Below are positions 43,948 to 53,026 of a stretch of DNA of 64,000 nt, in pieces (the first letter of the stretch is position 1; every line of letters begins with the position of its first letter). The stretch is from Metabacillus crassostreae. Its GTDB lineage: Bacteria > Bacillota > Bacilli > Bacillales > Bacillaceae. Below the pieces are notes generated by a model. It saw only the letters and a program-made list of their open reading frames with translations. It had not been told where the DNA came from and did not search any database. The DNA lies in the NCBI RefSeq assembly GCF_016908395.1, contig NZ_JAFBDU010000001.1, positions 992,001 to 1,056,000 on the forward strand, read 5' to 3'. The translations under genes and the position numbers were made by a program.

Positions 43948-45045
43948 TTACTTATTAGCGTGTACCTCTGCTATCACATTGATTAAACTTTGATCTCCAG
44001 GAGCATCATGACCAATTTCCCATATCATCATCCCACCTAAGCCATTGTCACTAGCTAATTTGGTTTTTCTTTGTATCGTTTTTATACCATTATAATGATA
44101 AATAACTTGATTAATAATCGCCCGATCTCGTTCTGAATTTTTAATGTTATGTTGAATGATTTCGTTGTAAGCTAATTGAGCCTCATTTTCTTCCTCTGGC
44201 TGTGCATAAAAAGGAACACCTAAAACAAGCTTATTTCTTGGAATATCAAGAGAATCAAACATACTTGTCCAATAATTTACAATATCCTGCGTGAAGGAGA
44301 AAGGTGATAAAAAAGCTGCATCATATTGATCATCCCATTGCCCATCATACGCCATAATATTTACATGATCTACATATTTAAACATCTCTGTATCATATAC
44401 AATACTTTTAACTTCTTCACCTGTTACACTATTTACTTTTGAATAGACCGCAATTGAAAGCTCCTTTGAATCTTTATGAAGTTGCTTGCTTAACTCCTGA
44501 ATAAACGCTAGCAATACCTCTGAATCATTTTGTGTCCGTGGATGCTCAAAATCGATATCAATGCCGTCAAGATCCTGCTGCTTTGTTATCCTCATTATTT
44601 CACTGATCAGGTTTTTGCGAGAGAATTCCCGTGATATCGCCTCTTTAAAATATTCATAAGACGTACCTCCCTGAATATGATACCAGCCCCCTATTGCTAG
44701 AAATACCTTAGTGTTATCTTGATCTACCTTTTCTTTAATAATTTGCAAATTTGACATTGCTGCTTCTCCATTCATCAGAAGCTTTCCATCTTTGGTAGGA
44801 TGTGCGAATGAAAAGATAACATGAGTAAGCCCTTTTAAATTGATTACTGATGGATCACGAAAATCCTGTACATATCCAATAATCTTTGTTCCACCAATTT
44901 CAGGTTCTTCTTTCGTCATAATATAATTTCTTGGATTTTGTTCATTTTCTAATTTTTCAGGAACTTTTGTGAAATAGATCCCAAGAAAAAATCCTCCAAC
45001 AAAAACAATAAAAATAATAGAAAATAACAAGTATTTATTTTGCAA
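43948..45045 (-). CDS. Membrane-anchored glycoside hydrolase family 18 protein
   Basis: 365 aa. A signal anchor at 5-25 (LLFSIIFIVFVGGFFLGIYF) places the domain outside the cell. The GH18 barrel carries the catalytic LDGIDIDFEHPR (D160, D163, D165 and acid E167), with KVFLAIGGWY, VDHVNIMAYDGQWD and GLGGMMIWEIGHD. Unlike the spore enzyme YaaH it has no LysM domain. It could cut GlcNAc-containing glycans. The start is TTG at 45045, 7 bp after GGGGGTGG. It follows the GNAT-like gene by 38 bp in the same orientation, so it may be the last gene of the operon. Confidence 0.85.
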   Translation of the reverse strand: MQNKYLLFSIIFIVFVGGFFLGIYFTKVPEKLENEQNPRNYIMTKEEPEIGGTKIIGYVQDFRDPSVINLKGLTHVIFSFAHPTKDGKLLMNGEAAMSNLQIIKEKVDQDNTKVFLAIGGWYHIQGGTSYEYFKEAISREFSRKNLISEIMRITKQQDLDGIDIDFEHPRTQNDSEVLLAFIQELSKQLHKDSKELSIAVYSKVNSVTGEEVKSIVYDTEMFKYVDHVNIMAYDGQWDDQYDAAFLSPFSFTQDIVNYWTSMFDSLDIPRNKLVLGVPFYAQPEEENEAQLAYNEIIQHNIKNSERDRAIINQVIYHYNGIKTIQRKTKLASDNGLGGMMIWEIGHDAPGDQSLINVIAEVHANK

Positions 45046-45083
45046 TCACATCCCACCCCCTTTACAACATATTCTTCCCAACA

Positions 45084-46223
45084 TCAAAACCCTTTTTTCT
45101 TCGCAAGAGGCTCTACAATTTTATCCATTATAAATTTAACGATCTTCCACGACAACTTCTTGCTTAAAGATAAATGCTTTTGATAAAAATAAGTGTATTC
45201 ATTTTCTTGAACAGATCCACGTTTTCTTTTGAATTCACCAGCACCAGCACTACGATGTCCTATATAATGGTGATCCATAATTTCTTGAGTAATAAGAAAC
45301 GAAAGTACCCTATATAAGCCATCGCTTTTCTCTCTTGTTGATTCGTATCCTAAAATAGGTGTTGTTAATACATTATCTCTGATTAACATGCCAACAATTC
45401 CTAAAACAATGTCATTTTTACAGATAAGCTTAAAACTAAATAATTGATTTAAATAGATATTTCGATAAAAGTCCAATGTAAACTGAGGATTATTAGCAGA
45501 GTATTTTTGTATATATAAGGAATTATAAAGCTCTTGAATTCTTTCAATATCCACTTCTGCTACTTGTTTCACTTGATAGTCTTTATTTAAAATTAACTTT
45601 TCATCTTGTTTGAGTAGTTTTTTTTGTTTAGCAGAAAGCTGGTTTTCTTGATTTTGATTAAATAAATAGATGGAGCGTGACATTACATTTTGATAACCTA
45701 TTTCTTGCAGAAACTTACTTATGTTTTGGTGTAAGCTATTGTTTATAGAACGAAAAAGAATTGTATGTTGTTTAAATTTCTCCGTTAAAAAGAGCGTTAA
45801 CCTCTGCAATTGATCAAAGGAAAGAGAAGGTTCTAATAAATTTGTTGATAAAAACCAATTATTCACAACAACTACTTTATTGATATTACTTTTTTGTAAA
45901 ACAAAACCCAAAATATCAATAATAGCTCCTAAGAGTCTTTCGAGGGGTTTATTATAAAGCTCCCATAACTCTTCCTTTGCATAGCTTATATAATGAGTAA
46001 AAGGTGACGCTACATATGAATTGGTAAACTCAGTGTCATTAACTGAAAGTGGAAGGATAAAATCATCTATCTCAACTAAGTAAAGATCAGCTTTAACATT
46101 TTCAATGAATTTAGATATCCCATTTTTCATTAACGGCTCGAAATATTGTTTGATCAAGCTACCATCTTTTTTACTTTCCCAATCAATTTCATCCATTGTG
46201 AGCTCATCATACATTTTGATCAT
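45084..46223 (-). CDS. GNAT-like acyltransferase (379 aa)
   Basis: The C-terminal part (about 215-330) reads as a GNAT-like fold: FSFKLICKNDIVLGIVGMLI is the central beta sheet. The N-terminal 200 residues are another helical alpha/beta region. A FemAB-like two-domain arrangement is possible. The start is ATG at 46223, 9 bp after AAAGG, and it overlaps the upstream gene by 17 bp. Its place at the end of the biosynthetic operon suggests N-acylation or tailoring of the product. Confidence 0.65.
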   Translation of the reverse strand: MIKMYDELTMDEIDWESKKDGSLIKQYFEPLMKNGISKFIENVKADLYLVEIDDFILPLSVNDTEFTNSYVASPFTHYISYAKEELWELYNKPLERLLGAIIDILGFVLQKSNINKVVVVNNWFLSTNLLEPSLSFDQLQRLTLFLTEKFKQHTILFRSINNSLHQNISKFLQEIGYQNVMSRSIYLFNQNQENQLSAKQKKLLKQDEKLILNKDYQVKQVAEVDIERIQELYNSLYIQKYSANNPQFTLDFYRNIYLNQLFSFKLICKNDIVLGIVGMLIRDNVLTTPILGYESTREKSDGLYRVLSFLITQEIMDHHYIGHRSAGAGEFKRKRGSVQENEYTYFYQKHLSLSKKLSWKIVKFIMDKIVEPLAKKKGF

Positions 46224-47547
46224 GATGATTTTCCTTTATAAGACTTTCAATCCGCTTTAATTTCTTATCTGAAGGTTTTAGATCATATGTAAGAAAAGAA
46301 AAAGAGGGTATAATTAATTCATATGATTTCCAAAGCTTGACCATTTCTGCCCTCACATCCTCTTTCACTTCCTCTAGTTGTCCATTCACTTTTAATTGAA
46401 TATTGATGTTCAGCATATCAACTTGTATTACTTTATATTCAACAATCTTATCTGAAGCAAACATTATAGCTCTTCTAATAAAATCTGGAAAAAGAGTACA
46501 TATATCAGAACTTGTATTTTTTAACCCCCAAAAAAGATCATCACAACGACCATCAATTCTTTCCAAAGCCAGATAAGGAGATCCGCATGGACATGATGTT
46601 TTGCTTTCAATTAAAATATCATTTAAGCGATATCTAATAATAGGCTGTGTCGTTCTGGTAAAATCAGATATTATCGGTACAAATATTCCTTTTGCTTCAT
46701 CTAAATATTCTTTATGTATCATGACAATATCTTCATTCATATGAAGAGTTCCATGTGAACAAGTAGCCGCTAAAAATCCTTCTGTACTTTGATAAACTTG
46801 ATGAAGCTTTTGATTATATATATTTTCAATATAATATTTATCTAAATCCTCTAACACTTCTGCAACTGAAACAATTTTACTAGGAGTTACATTAATTATT
46901 TTTTGCTCCTGCCACTCTGCGAGTAATCTTAAAAAAGAAGGAGGACCTATGATTATTGTAGGTTGAAGATCATTTAGCTTTTCTTGATGTGATGCAAATT
47001 CATCTAGTAAATCAAAATAGTGAAATGTTATTCTTCCATTCTCTGTTGATGAGTACAAATTATTATTTGCTCTTAAAAAAAAGGCTATTTTATGCCGCTC
47101 AAATAAATGTCCTGGAAGTAATTTTGCTAATACCGTTCCAACCCACTTTGCTGATTCTTTATCACTGATAAGAAATATCCCCCTGTTTCCACTAGTACCT
47201 GATGAAAGACCAATTGAAATTCCGTTAAGCTTTGGCGAAAAATCCCTTGTCTTTTCAGCTTCTAATGCAAGCTGATAGGCTTGATCTTTATTCATATTAG
47301 CTGTATTTAATGTATTGAAATTTTCCATCATTTCACGTTTGGAAATAATCGGAAGATGCTCCAGGTTACCATCAAAATGCGTTATTTTAGCTTGATAAAA
47401 CTCCCTATAAAAAGCTGAATGCTTAAAAACAAACTCCATATGCTTTTTCATTTGTATTTTTTGGTAATGCTCTAATTGTTTACGCGTCTTAAATTTTCTA
47501 AGATATTTTGTTTTAAAATAATGCTTCATTATTTCTATTTTATTCAT
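46207..47547 (-). CDS. F390-synthetase/PaaK-like adenylate-forming enzyme
   Basis: 446 aa. The ATP loop is GLSSGTSGNRGIFLIS (about 113-128), weakly related to YTSGTTG. Further motifs are IGPPSFLRLLAEW, QVYQSTEGFLAATC, RYRLNDIL and SCPCGSPYLALERIDGRCDD. These place it in the CoF390 synthetase/phenylacetate-CoA ligase subgroup that activates an acid as an acyl-AMP. The start is ATG at 47547 after GAAGGA; the frame upstream (to 47634) has no site there and overlaps the previous gene. The start overlaps the MBL stop by 8 bp. In an olefin-type pathway this enzyme would take the OleC position. Confidence 0.85.
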   Translation of the reverse strand: MNKIEIMKHYFKTKYLRKFKTRKQLEHYQKIQMKKHMEFVFKHSAFYREFYQAKITHFDGNLEHLPIISKREMMENFNTLNTANMNKDQAYQLALEAEKTRDFSPKLNGISIGLSSGTSGNRGIFLISDKESAKWVGTVLAKLLPGHLFERHKIAFFLRANNNLYSSTENGRITFHYFDLLDEFASHQEKLNDLQPTIIIGPPSFLRLLAEWQEQKIINVTPSKIVSVAEVLEDLDKYYIENIYNQKLHQVYQSTEGFLAATCSHGTLHMNEDIVMIHKEYLDEAKGIFVPIISDFTRTTQPIIRYRLNDILIESKTSCPCGSPYLALERIDGRCDDLFWGLKNTSSDICTLFPDFIRRAIMFASDKIVEYKVIQVDMLNINIQLKVNGQLEEVKEDVRAEMVKLWKSYELIIPSFSFLTYDLKPSDKKLKRIESLIKENHHDQNV

Positions 47548-48391
47548 AAATATATCCTTCTTTTGCAAGATTCGCAGTTTTTTTGCAATGAGTAGGTAAG
47601 ATATCAATTTCTGGTGCTTGTTTTGACAATTCATGAAGCTTCAATACATTATTTTTATAAGAATTTACATCTTCAATTAATAAATGTGCAATTCTATGAG
47701 GAAAAATAGCATTTTCATATGCTTCACTTACCCAAATAGCATCAGCACAAAGTAATACTCTTTTACCACTATGAAGCTGAACAAAAAGTCCACATTGTCC
47801 AATTGCATGTCCAGTTAAATCAATTGCAATCACAGAGCAGTCACCAAAAAGATCTCTTCCCTCATAAAAAGGTCCATAGCTATGGTCTAACTTAATTAAA
47901 TCACAATCATTAATGTACTTTATTCGTTTTTCAATATCCTTTGGTAATGTCTCTAATAAACAGCCCTTCATCAGAGCCTGTAGGTTTGTTAATCCGCTGA
48001 TATTTGTATACGCTTCTTTAAATGTTAGGATATTTGCCTTAGGAAAATCCTTTAAGCCAGCTGTATGATCGCCATGAAAATGCGACAAGATAACCGTTGA
48101 AATTTCGTCAGCACTTATCCCATCTGACTCCAATTGGTTTTTTAACGACTGTTGCTCCCCAAAGTATACAGGTGTTAATTTCGAATATATGGAATAAGGA
48201 AATTTTTTTGTTTCTTGAAAAAAATATGAAGCATATCCTGTATCAAACAATATATATCCTTTTTCTGGATGTTTTAATAATGCAGCAGTAGCTGAAAATG
48301 TGATTGTTTTGAGAGATTTTTTCGGATTTACGACTTTCTCTGGATGAGTACAATATCCGCACTCATATATTTTCAATGAATTAATTGGCAT
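47540..48391 (-). CDS. Metallo-beta-lactamase-fold hydrolase, AHL-lactonase-like
   Basis: 283 aa with the complete binuclear metal site: HFHGDH (H104, H106, D108, H109), H195 in LTGHAIGQCG, D217 in LLCADAIW, and H268 in LPTHC. The N-terminal layout (LFDTGYASYFF) resembles AiiA-type N-acyl homoserine lactonases. In this operon it may hydrolyse a lactone or thioester made by the ketosynthase. It overlaps the neighbouring genes by 11 and 8 bp, so expression is tightly linked. Confidence 0.88.
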   Translation of the reverse strand: MPINSLKIYECGYCTHPEKVVNPKKSLKTITFSATAALLKHPEKGYILFDTGYASYFFQETKKFPYSIYSKLTPVYFGEQQSLKNQLESDGISADEISTVILSHFHGDHTAGLKDFPKANILTFKEAYTNISGLTNLQALMKGCLLETLPKDIEKRIKYINDCDLIKLDHSYGPFYEGRDLFGDCSVIAIDLTGHAIGQCGLFVQLHSGKRVLLCADAIWVSEAYENAIFPHRIAHLLIEDVNSYKNNVLKLHELSKQAPEIDILPTHCKKTANLAKEGYIYE

Positions 48392-49373
48392 ATTGTTTCC
48401 ACCATTCGGTAAATTCCTGTGTGCCTTCTTCTATTGTTACTGCTGGTTTATAGCCTAATTCTTCTTTTGCTTTTTGAATGTCTAGTGTTTGCGATTGGGA
48501 AAGCACACTAACTGTATATCTTGTGAGAATTGGTTCTTTTCCACCTAGGAAAATCTTTGAGCTATATTCTAGCAATTGCGCAATAAGAAGCGCCTTTTTG
48601 TAGGAAATCTCTTTATATGTAAATTCCTTATCTAGTTGTTTCATTACATCTTCTAAAATTGTATATAAATTGACTCGTTCTCCATTTGTTATATTGTATT
48701 TTTGTCCTATTGTTTCATTACTCGAATTCATACATAAAAGTAATGCATCGACAACATTTTCAACATACGTTAAATCAATCTCTACATTGCCACTACCGAT
48801 CCTTGGAAACATACCTTTTTCGCAAACCTTAATTAACCTTGGTAATATTGCGTTATCACCAGGTCCAAAGATTGCCCGAGGTCGAATGATAATTGTTGGA
48901 AGTCCTTCTTGAAATGCTTTGTCAATTTCAATTTCTGCAAGATATTTTGTTTTTGCATAATGATTCACAAACCTCTCTGGCAAGGAATCAGTTTCCTTCA
49001 CATTTACTCTTTCATCATAATAAAATGAAATACTTGGTGTTGAGACATGAATAAGTCGTTTTACATTTGCCTGTTTACAACCTTCAATCACATTTTTGGT
49101 TCCCTCAACATTCGCTAAATAAAAATCTCTATATCTTCCCCAAGGTGATGAAAGAGCACCACAGTGGAAAACAATTTGTTGGTTCTGGCATAGCTGAAGA
49201 ATCTGTTCTTTATTTTCTAAGGCTGCCTTTTTAAAATGTATGCCCTTAGTTGATAGAAATCTACCAATATCAGAATTACGACCAACTCCTGTAACATGAT
49301 AGCCTAATGATACAAGTCGAAGTGCTAATTTTTGACCTAGAAAACCGGTAGCACCTGTTACTAAAACGTTCAA
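48381..49373 (-). CDS. OleD-like extended SDR (3-ketoacid reductase / 3-beta-HSD family)
   Basis: The 330-aa protein has MNVLVTGATGFLGQKLALRL for NAD(P), FHCGALSSPWGRYRDFYLAN, HVSTPSISFYYDERVNVKET, and the active-site Y139-AK-T-K143. PRAIFGPGDNAILPRL and LTRYTVSVLSQSQTLDIQKA follow. WGRYRDFYLANVEGT and the C-terminal TRYTV...AKEELGY segment are hallmarks of OleD, which reduces 2-alkyl-3-ketoalkanoic acids in olefin synthesis. It overlaps its neighbours (4 and 11 bp). The assignment to the OleD subgroup rests on motif memory, not a search. Confidence 0.85.
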   Translation of the reverse strand: MNVLVTGATGFLGQKLALRLVSLGYHVTGVGRNSDIGRFLSTKGIHFKKAALENKEQILQLCQNQQIVFHCGALSSPWGRYRDFYLANVEGTKNVIEGCKQANVKRLIHVSTPSISFYYDERVNVKETDSLPERFVNHYAKTKYLAEIEIDKAFQEGLPTIIIRPRAIFGPGDNAILPRLIKVCEKGMFPRIGSGNVEIDLTYVENVVDALLLCMNSSNETIGQKYNITNGERVNLYTILEDVMKQLDKEFTYKEISYKKALLIAQLLEYSSKIFLGGKEPILTRYTVSVLSQSQTLDIQKAKEELGYKPAVTIEEGTQEFTEWWKQYAN

Positions 49374-50536
49374 AGAATTTCACCATCCCAGTTCATATCA
49401 CTTGTTGATTGTGTAAGCATGTTTTGTTTATTTCTTCTACTTTCTGTCCACAGTCGGAAAATACTAACGAATTGATAAAAAAAAGGAATTTTATCATAAC
49501 TTCGAAACGTGATATCTTTGTAGAAAATCAAAATATACATCCAGCGTTTAAATGTTTTTAGAGATTTTATTTGTTTTGTTCCGTATAGAAGTAAGCCCAG
49601 TTTTATTGCTTCCTTACTATCCTTTTTGGGATATATCAATTGTTTGTTTTCGTTTGTAATAACATCAGTTAATTCATAATCTAATAAGTGTAAACCACTA
49701 GTTGCTCTTGGATTACATTCTATTGGAATTGCACGGTTAAATTCATCAATAATAAAATCAAATGATATCTGCCCAGTAAAATGGAGCTTTTTTACAATAG
49801 AAGCAACTAACAATTCAATATCATTTCTATCATGGTGTTCAAAAGAAAGTGTTGCACCTATACCAGCAGAAAATTCAGTTTTATAAACTGTATGTGCTAC
49901 AAGTGTCCCTTGCTTTGCTATTGAATAAGAACAATATTGCTCTCCCTTTATCTTTTCTTGAAGAAGCCATGTTGAATGAAAAGAAACATCGTCTGGTAAT
50001 TCGTTAATAGAATTTATAAATAAAACAGAATCACCAAACCTTGAAAAAACCCTTTTTGCAACTAATTCTCCATTTACTTTATTTTCCAAATCTTTCAATT
50101 TCGTTTTATTTGTTAGTAACCATGTTTCAGGAACCTTGTATCCTAGGTTCTTGAGCAAACTGATACACTTATATTTATTATGTAGCACTAGTAGCTTTTG
50201 AATATCATCAACAAAAACTTCACAATATTTACTTAGCTCCTTTCGATATTGCGCTATATAAAAAATTTCCTCACATGTTGGTAGCAGTAGATCAATATTG
50301 TTTTGTTTAATAATTTTCTTCAATGCTTTAATAAATTCTAACGTTTTATATTTAGGTGACGGTAAAAGGTAGAATTCAAAAATACTATTCGACTTTTTCG
50401 ATATTGCATATGAAACACTATCTGCTGCATATACTTCATATCCTGCTTTCTTGAACATTCTGCATAAATGAAGACTTACTGGAGCTCTCACACCTGTAAT
50501 TAATACCTTTTTTGTCTTTGATAATTCAATACTCAA
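49370..50536 (-). CDS. ATP-grasp carboxylate-amine/thiol ligase
   Basis: The 388-aa protein begins with a Rossmann-like prefold (KVLITGVRAPVSLHLCRMFKK). The ATP-grasp domain follows with VAKRVFSRFGDSVLF, TWLLQEKIKGEQYCSYS and IPIECNPRATSG (E273 and N275 as Mg ligands). About 110 residues follow with no clear motif. Such enzymes activate a carboxylate as an acyl phosphate and join it to an amine. The start is TTG at 50536, 8 bp after GGAGG, and overlaps the ketosynthase stop. It suggests that the pathway product contains an amide. Confidence 0.88.
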   Translation of the reverse strand: MSIELSKTKKVLITGVRAPVSLHLCRMFKKAGYEVYAADSVSYAISKKSNSIFEFYLLPSPKYKTLEFIKALKKIIKQNNIDLLLPTCEEIFYIAQYRKELSKYCEVFVDDIQKLLVLHNKYKCISLLKNLGYKVPETWLLTNKTKLKDLENKVNGELVAKRVFSRFGDSVLFINSINELPDDVSFHSTWLLQEKIKGEQYCSYSIAKQGTLVAHTVYKTEFSAGIGATLSFEHHDRNDIELLVASIVKKLHFTGQISFDFIIDEFNRAIPIECNPRATSGLHLLDYELTDVITNENKQLIYPKKDSKEAIKLGLLLYGTKQIKSLKTFKRWMYILIFYKDITFRSYDKIPFFYQFVSIFRLWTESRRNKQNMLTQSTSDMNWDGEIL

Positions 50537-51515
50537 GAATTATTCCTCCAATAGATAAACCAGCAGACGTTCCTAGTAATAAGATATAATCTCCTCTTTT
50601 AATTTTATCTTGCTTTACCGCTTCATATAAAGCCATCGGAATTGACGCTGCAATCATGTTCCCATAGTTCTTAATAATATTCATAAATCGATCTTCTGGA
50701 ACTTCTAGTTTTTTTCGAATGATCTTCATTGCGGATGCACTCGCTTGATGAGGAATAACAAGGTTTATATCAGACATTGATAAACTTGTATTTTTAAATA
50801 AACGCTCTAAAAAAGCTGGTAAATATTTATATGACAATTTAAAGATCTCTCTGCCATTCATATCAAAAAGAAAATCCCCAGCTGTATTTTCATCATAAAG
50901 TCTCGGATGGATTTTAGTTCCTCCTCCTCTTATTTCTGACAAATGTGCTCCTTCACTATACGTTTCCATATGTGAACTAATTATTCCAGATTGAGTAGTG
51001 GATTTCGTTAATACAACAGCAACTGCACCATCCCCAAACAAAATACTACTTTCCTGTTGTGACCAATCCAAACCAACAGAAGATATTTCAGAAGAGATTA
51101 GTAATACATTTTTATATTGTTCTGCTTCAATTGGGAATGAGATTAAATCCATGGCAGTTACAAAGCTTAAGCAAGTGGAGTTTACATCAAAACAAGGAAT
51201 ACCAGATTGCTCAAGACCTAGCTGTTTTTGTATTAATGATGCAGTACAAGGAATTGCCTGTTCAACCGTCCCACTCGCACTGATTATACAATCAATATCA
51301 GATAATGTTAGACCTGCCTGATCTAATGCATTAATTGCTGCATGAGCCCCCATATATGAAGCTGTTTCTTCTTCTATAAAATACCGTTTCTTTACACCTG
51401 ACTTTTTTTCGGACCAACCATTAGGAGCAGATATTTTGCGATCTATCTCGTCGGAATGGACTGTTCTCTTTGGTACATACGTACCAATACCAATTATTTT
51501 TATATGACGTTTCAT
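50526..51515 (-). CDS. FabH/OleA-like 3-oxoacyl-ACP synthase III family protein
   Basis: The 329-aa thiolase-fold enzyme has the active cysteine C115 in DVNSTCLSFVTAMD, His256 in IPHQASASAM, and Asn286 in NYGNMIAASIPMAL, giving the Cys-His-Asn triad of FabH. The N-terminus (IIGIGTYVPKRTVHSDEID) and ILFGDGAVAVVL are family features. It may condense two acyl-CoA or ACP units head to head, as OleA does, rather than start fatty acid synthesis. The start is ATG at 51515, 8 bp after GAGGT. It heads the operon and is transcribed from a promoter between 51516 and 51742. Confidence 0.88.
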   Translation of the reverse strand: MKRHIKIIGIGTYVPKRTVHSDEIDRKISAPNGWSEKKSGVKKRYFIEEETASYMGAHAAINALDQAGLTLSDIDCIISASGTVEQAIPCTASLIQKQLGLEQSGIPCFDVNSTCLSFVTAMDLISFPIEAEQYKNVLLISSEISSVGLDWSQQESSILFGDGAVAVVLTKSTTQSGIISSHMETYSEGAHLSEIRGGGTKIHPRLYDENTAGDFLFDMNGREIFKLSYKYLPAFLERLFKNTSLSMSDINLVIPHQASASAMKIIRKKLEVPEDRFMNIIKNYGNMIAASIPMALYEAVKQDKIKRGDYILLLGTSAGLSIGGIILEY

Positions 51516-51705
51516 TACTAGCACCTCAGAAATATTTCTTATTCTATTATTAAATTAGCTTTTTTGAACCTGTAAGATAAATCCTTTAATAACCCCTGAT
51601 CTTAAGCTATCTAACAGTGAAAAGGTAATAGGAAGATATTCATATGTTATTTTACCTCTTATTTCTTATTTGGAAAATACTATCTTTTAGCTATAATAAA
51701 ATAAA

Positions 51706-51736
51706 AATCCTAGAGTTAACTAAAACCCTAGGATGA
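51706..51736 (-). terminator. Terminator of the ykuI-like gene
   Basis: On the minus strand ATCCTAGGGTT pairs with AACTCTAGGAT and is followed by TTTTTATTTTATT. Confidence 0.7.
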
Positions 51737-51742
51737 AGAAAT

Positions 51743-52939
51743 TTATTCATTTACAAGAATATCAATAAAAAGATAGGCATTTTCAGTTATTGGGTAAGAA
51801 AAGGTCTGAACAGCCTCACCTGATTCAATATCACTATACGTATCAGATAGAATACCTTTTGATTCTTCGTCCATTCGCACTAAGTTTTCAATAAAGAATG
51901 GTCTCCAACTCCAATTTCTTCCTTTATAATCATTGTTTAGAATCCAAACGTCATTATTTTTCGTTACATTTGAAGAAATTTGATAGCCATGATCATCTGT
52001 AATATATATTCTTAAACAAAAGGAATCTAATTTTCTAGCAACATTTATAGTCCAACTATCCAAATCAAATACATCTTCCATTGGTAATTCCTCAATTATT
52101 TTCTCTACTTCAAAGTTTAAATGATAAGCAAGACGATACTCAGATTGATATTTCTTCCTTTCTAACTGGATGAAGTTATAAATATCCTTTTTAAAGCGAT
52201 CTTTAAAGGTTTTTTTCTCTAAAAACGAAGAATCTGGTTTTGCTAAGAAATATCCCTGGTAATAACGACCATTATTTTTCCAAGAATAGTGAAACTGCTC
52301 ACGATCTTCTACTGCTTCAAACAGCAATTCAGCACCAATTTTACGGGATAATAATGCTAATGAATATAAAACACCATCATATGAGGTTGAATGTTCATGA
52401 TTTTTAAGTGCCTGAATGTCAACTTTAAGAATATCTGGTTCAAGCAAAGCTATTCGATCGAGATTGCTAGCCCCAATCCCTACATCATCAATCGCAATTT
52501 TCACACCCAGCGATTTAAGCTTTTTACAAAGAGTTACAACCTTGTGCATAACCCCTTTAACATTATGCTCAGTCACTTCTATGACAATTTGAGAAAGATC
52601 TAAACCCTTTTTTTGATATGTGATCAATCTAGATAGGAGACTCTCATCTTGATCTATTAAAATATGATTAACATTAACATTAATAAATAATAGTGTTTTC
52701 TCATTGTGCTTTAAAAGATATTCTAACGCTACTGTTTGTATATATCCATCCACTTGCAAACTAAATTCTATAGGTACAGTTGGATCATGGAAAAATGCTC
52801 CAAGACTCTTTATTCCATTATTTGTTTCAATTCTTCCCAAAACTTCATAGCCTATAACCATATGACTGTCTGCACTAAAAATGGCCTGATAATAAGGCTT
52901 TACTTTACTCAAATCTGTTATGATATCTAATGCATTCAC
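51743..52939 (-). CDS. ykuI: YkuI-like EAL-domain c-di-GMP-binding protein
   Basis: 398 aa. The EAL domain covers about 15-245, beginning PYYQAIFSADSHMVIGYEVLGR (E32), with FINVNVNHILI, IVIEVTEHN, KIAIDDVGIGASNLDRIALL, LKVDIQALK and GYFLAKP. A C-terminal PAS-like domain with RKLDSFCLRIYITD and NWSWRPFFIENLVRM matches B. subtilis YkuI (407 aa), which binds c-di-GMP but has little shown phosphodiesterase activity. The EVLGR core, not EALLR, is the same as in YkuI. ATG lies after GGAGATG and TAGGTG. Confidence 0.9.
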   Translation of the reverse strand: MNALDIITDLSKVKPYYQAIFSADSHMVIGYEVLGRIETNNGIKSLGAFFHDPTVPIEFSLQVDGYIQTVALEYLLKHNEKTLLFINVNVNHILIDQDESLLSRLITYQKKGLDLSQIVIEVTEHNVKGVMHKVVTLCKKLKSLGVKIAIDDVGIGASNLDRIALLEPDILKVDIQALKNHEHSTSYDGVLYSLALLSRKIGAELLFEAVEDREQFHYSWKNNGRYYQGYFLAKPDSSFLEKKTFKDRFKKDIYNFIQLERKKYQSEYRLAYHLNFEVEKIIEELPMEDVFDLDSWTINVARKLDSFCLRIYITDDHGYQISSNVTKNNDVWILNNDYKGRNWSWRPFFIENLVRMDEESKGILSDTYSDIESGEAVQTFSYPITENAYLFIDILVNE

Positions 52940-53026
52940 CTAATCATCTCCGACAAAATAATAAACTTATTCACATGTTAGTAATTATAACATAGAATGT
53001 CAACGTTAATGAATAGAATGCTATTT

